A stretch of DNA of 5,812 nucleotides from assembly GCA_020696885.1 (NCBI GenBank), contig JAJFMS010000267.1:1-5812 (forward strand), in the 5' to 3' direction. Shown here in pieces: positions 4,697 to 5,812 of this stretch; positions within the stretch are counted from its first letter, which is position 1; each line of letters opens with the position of its first letter. This stretch comes from Armatimonadota bacterium. GTDB taxonomy: Bacteria; Armatimonadota; SYMT01. A program made the translations under genes and the position numbers. The notes beneath the pieces are model-generated. The model did no database searches and was not told the DNA's origin. It worked only from the letters and a program-made list of their open reading frames with translations.

Positions 4697-5710
4697 TTAC
4701 TCCGTGACGGTGCGTACCTGCAGCCCCTCGCGGCTGATGCGGAACGGGATGGCGCGCGCGCCGTGGCGCACCAGCGTGTCCGTCACCGCTTGCTGGGCGC
4801 CTTCTTCCACGAAGGTGACCATACACCCGCCGCCGCCGGCGCCGCAGATCTTGCTGGCGAGAGCGCCGGAGCCCTGCGCGGCCTCAATCATCGCGTCGAT
4901 CTCCGGCGTGCTCACGCCCTCCGCCAGGCTGCGCCGGTGCTGCCACTCGCGGTCGAGCACGCGGGCAAAGCCGTCCAGGTCCACGCCCTGGAGCACCGCG
5001 GCCATCTCATGCGCGGTGCTGTTGATGGTACGGAGCGCCGTTCGGGTGCTGCCGGTGTTCTCGATGTAGTTCCGCACCATATCCCAATTGGTGGCGCCGG
5101 AGAAGTGCGAGATGCCGGTGAAGCTCAGGATCAGCCGGCGCTCCAGCGCGGCAATGGTGTCCTCGCCCACGAGCAGCGGCTCCACGCGGTTCTCGCGCAC
5201 GCCCCAGTGGATCGCGTTGACGCCGCCGTAGTACGCGGCGTAGTAATCCTGCTTGCCGGTGGGGATGCGGATGTTCTGGGCTTCCAGGTCCGCGCCGTAC
5301 CGGATGAGGGTCTCGCCGTCCAGGCCCAGCCGATTGTACTCGTTCATGGCGCCGCTGATGGCGATCAGCAGCGAGGAGGAGGCGCCCAGCCCGCTCCCCT
5401 TAGGGGCGCGGTTCTCGGTCTCCACGTTCACCCCGCCCTTCGGAGCGTAAAACTTGAGTAGGCGCGCCACGAGGTCCAGCGACCCGCCTACGTCCAGGTC
5501 CTCGGCGCAGGCCGCGGTCTGCTCCAGCCCGGTATCCACCGAGCGGATGTGGATCTCTCGATCCTCCCGGGGCGAGACCCGGACCCGGCTGCCCACGTCG
5601 ATCCCCATGTTGACGGTGATCCCGCCTTCTTCGAAGAGATACAGCGGGTAGATATCCAGGGTGCCGCCAGCGAGATCGATCCGGCTGGGGGCCACGGCTT
5701 CAACGTACAT
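4697..5710 (-). CDS. GHMP-family sugar kinase
   Basis: The protein is 337 aa and complete. The ATG at 5710 is chosen over the adjacent in-frame TTG (5713) because GGAG (5718-5721) lies 7 nt upstream. It has the three GHMP signatures in order: motif 1 'APSRIDLAGGTLDIYPLYLF' (7-26), the ATP-binding motif 2 'PKGSGLGASSSL' (103-114) and motif 3 'KICGAGGGGCMVTF' (287-300). 'PTGKQDYYAAYYGG' (150-163) supplies the conserved Asp155 region seen in the heptose kinase and galactokinase-like branches. The family transfers phosphate from ATP to a small metabolite hydroxyl in the cytoplasm. The overall pattern is nearest to D-glycero-D-manno-heptose 7-phosphate kinase-type proteins. Motif 1 departs from their usual form (LAGGTLD instead of AGGGTD) and no heptose-pathway partner is in view, so the substrate is left open. 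A 1-nt overlap with a possible upstream gene suggests an operon extending to the right. Confidence 0.93.
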   Translation of the reverse strand: MYVEAVAPSRIDLAGGTLDIYPLYLFEEGGITVNMGIDVGSRVRVSPREDREIHIRSVDTGLEQTAACAEDLDVGGSLDLVARLLKFYAPKGGVNVETENRAPKGSGLGASSSLLIAISGAMNEYNRLGLDGETLIRYGADLEAQNIRIPTGKQDYYAAYYGGVNAIHWGVRENRVEPLLVGEDTIAALERRLILSFTGISHFSGATNWDMVRNYIENTGSTRTALRTINSTAHEMAAVLQGVDLDGFARVLDREWQHRRSLAEGVSTPEIDAMIEAAQGSGALASKICGAGGGGCMVTFVEEGAQQAVTDTLVRHGARAIPFRISREGLQVRTVTE

Positions 5711-5812
5711 CAACTCTCTCCGAAAGGCGCGCCGGGAGTGGTTCTTGGGTGCGCGGCCAAAAGCGTCCTCATTGTATCGTCGGCGCGCAGGCGCTTGCCG
5801 TTCAGGAAGCTA
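5710..5812 (-). CDS. Possible 3' end of an upstream minus-strand gene
   Basis: A frame open from the right edge to a TGA at 5712-5710 encodes a 33-residue tail including 'FLNGKRLRADDTMRTLLAAH' and ending GAPFGES. Its stop overlaps the kinase start as TGATG, the classic arrangement for translational coupling. The first dozen codons have G or C at nearly every third position, as in real genes here, but the last twenty do not. The alternative is non-coding leader containing the TACAAT at 5771-5776. No family is recognisable from so short a tail. Confidence 0.35.
   Translation of the reverse strand, partial: SFLNGKRLRADDTMRTLLAAHPRTTPGAPFGES
5771..5776 (-). promoter_or_regulatory. Candidate -10 element TACAAT upstream of the kinase
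   Basis: Read on the minus strand this is TACAAT, the same hexamer as at 1202-1207. It would start transcription near 5764, about 54 nt before the kinase ATG. No -35 is visible 16-18 bp upstream. It competes with the reading of this stretch as the end of an upstream gene, though an internal promoter could coexist. Confidence 0.3.

Noticed and set aside
4529..5461. 310-codon plus-strand ORF
   Set aside because: Its His/Ala/Arg/Val-rich product is the antisense of the GHMP kinase.
1..5812. Mobile element, CRISPR array, toxin-antitoxin or defence system
   Set aside because: No transposase or integrase motifs, spaced direct repeats, attachment sites or defence domains were found on either strand.

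Overview
This is a high-GC bacterial window with strongly G/C-biased third codon positions. It carries ordinary single-copy chromosomal genes, purine-rich Shine-Dalgarno sites and two Sec signal peptides. I see no phage, plasmid, transposase, CRISPR, tRNA or rRNA signature. The gene types (a GtHNL-like cupin, a YciE/YciF protein, a glycine-zipper protein, a secreted protein resembling DUF6683, a GHMP kinase) suit a soil or environmental bacterium of a group such as Armatimonadota or Acidobacteriota. The sequence alone does not fix the phylum.

Layout from left to right. (1) Positions 1-1106, minus strand: the N-terminal 368 codons of an exported protein of unknown family, running off the left edge. 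(2) A 138-bp divergent intergenic region. (3) 1245-2459, plus: a second exported protein, with an alpha-helical middle resembling DUF6683 and a lipocalin-like beta-rich C-terminal half, followed by a GC hairpin terminator. (4) 2703-3110, plus: a small glycine-zipper protein with acidic flanks. (5) 3222-3719, plus: a YciE/YciF (DUF892) ferritin-like protein, followed by a perfect 17-bp hairpin. (6) 3905-4303, plus: a 132-aa monocupin that keeps all the metal and active-site positions I recall for Granulicella tundricola hydroxynitrile lyase. (7) 4304-4696: a gene-free convergent region containing several inverted repeats and one REP-like remnant. (8) 4697-5710, minus: a complete GHMP-family sugar kinase. 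(9) 5710-5812, minus: possibly the last 33 codons of an upstream gene overlapping the kinase start as TGATG.

How the genes may work together: the two divergent secreted proteins share one regulatory region and could be co-controlled envelope or periplasmic proteins. The glycine-zipper and YciF-like genes lie in tandem 111 bp apart and resemble a small stress or envelope-protection module. The cupin appears to be a single-gene unit bounded by hairpins. The kinase probably belongs to a minus-strand operon lying mostly to the right of the window. I found no convincing new multi-gene system. The least-explained items are the two secreted proteins, the paired-repeat hairpin at 3734-3804 and the structured gap at 4304-4696.
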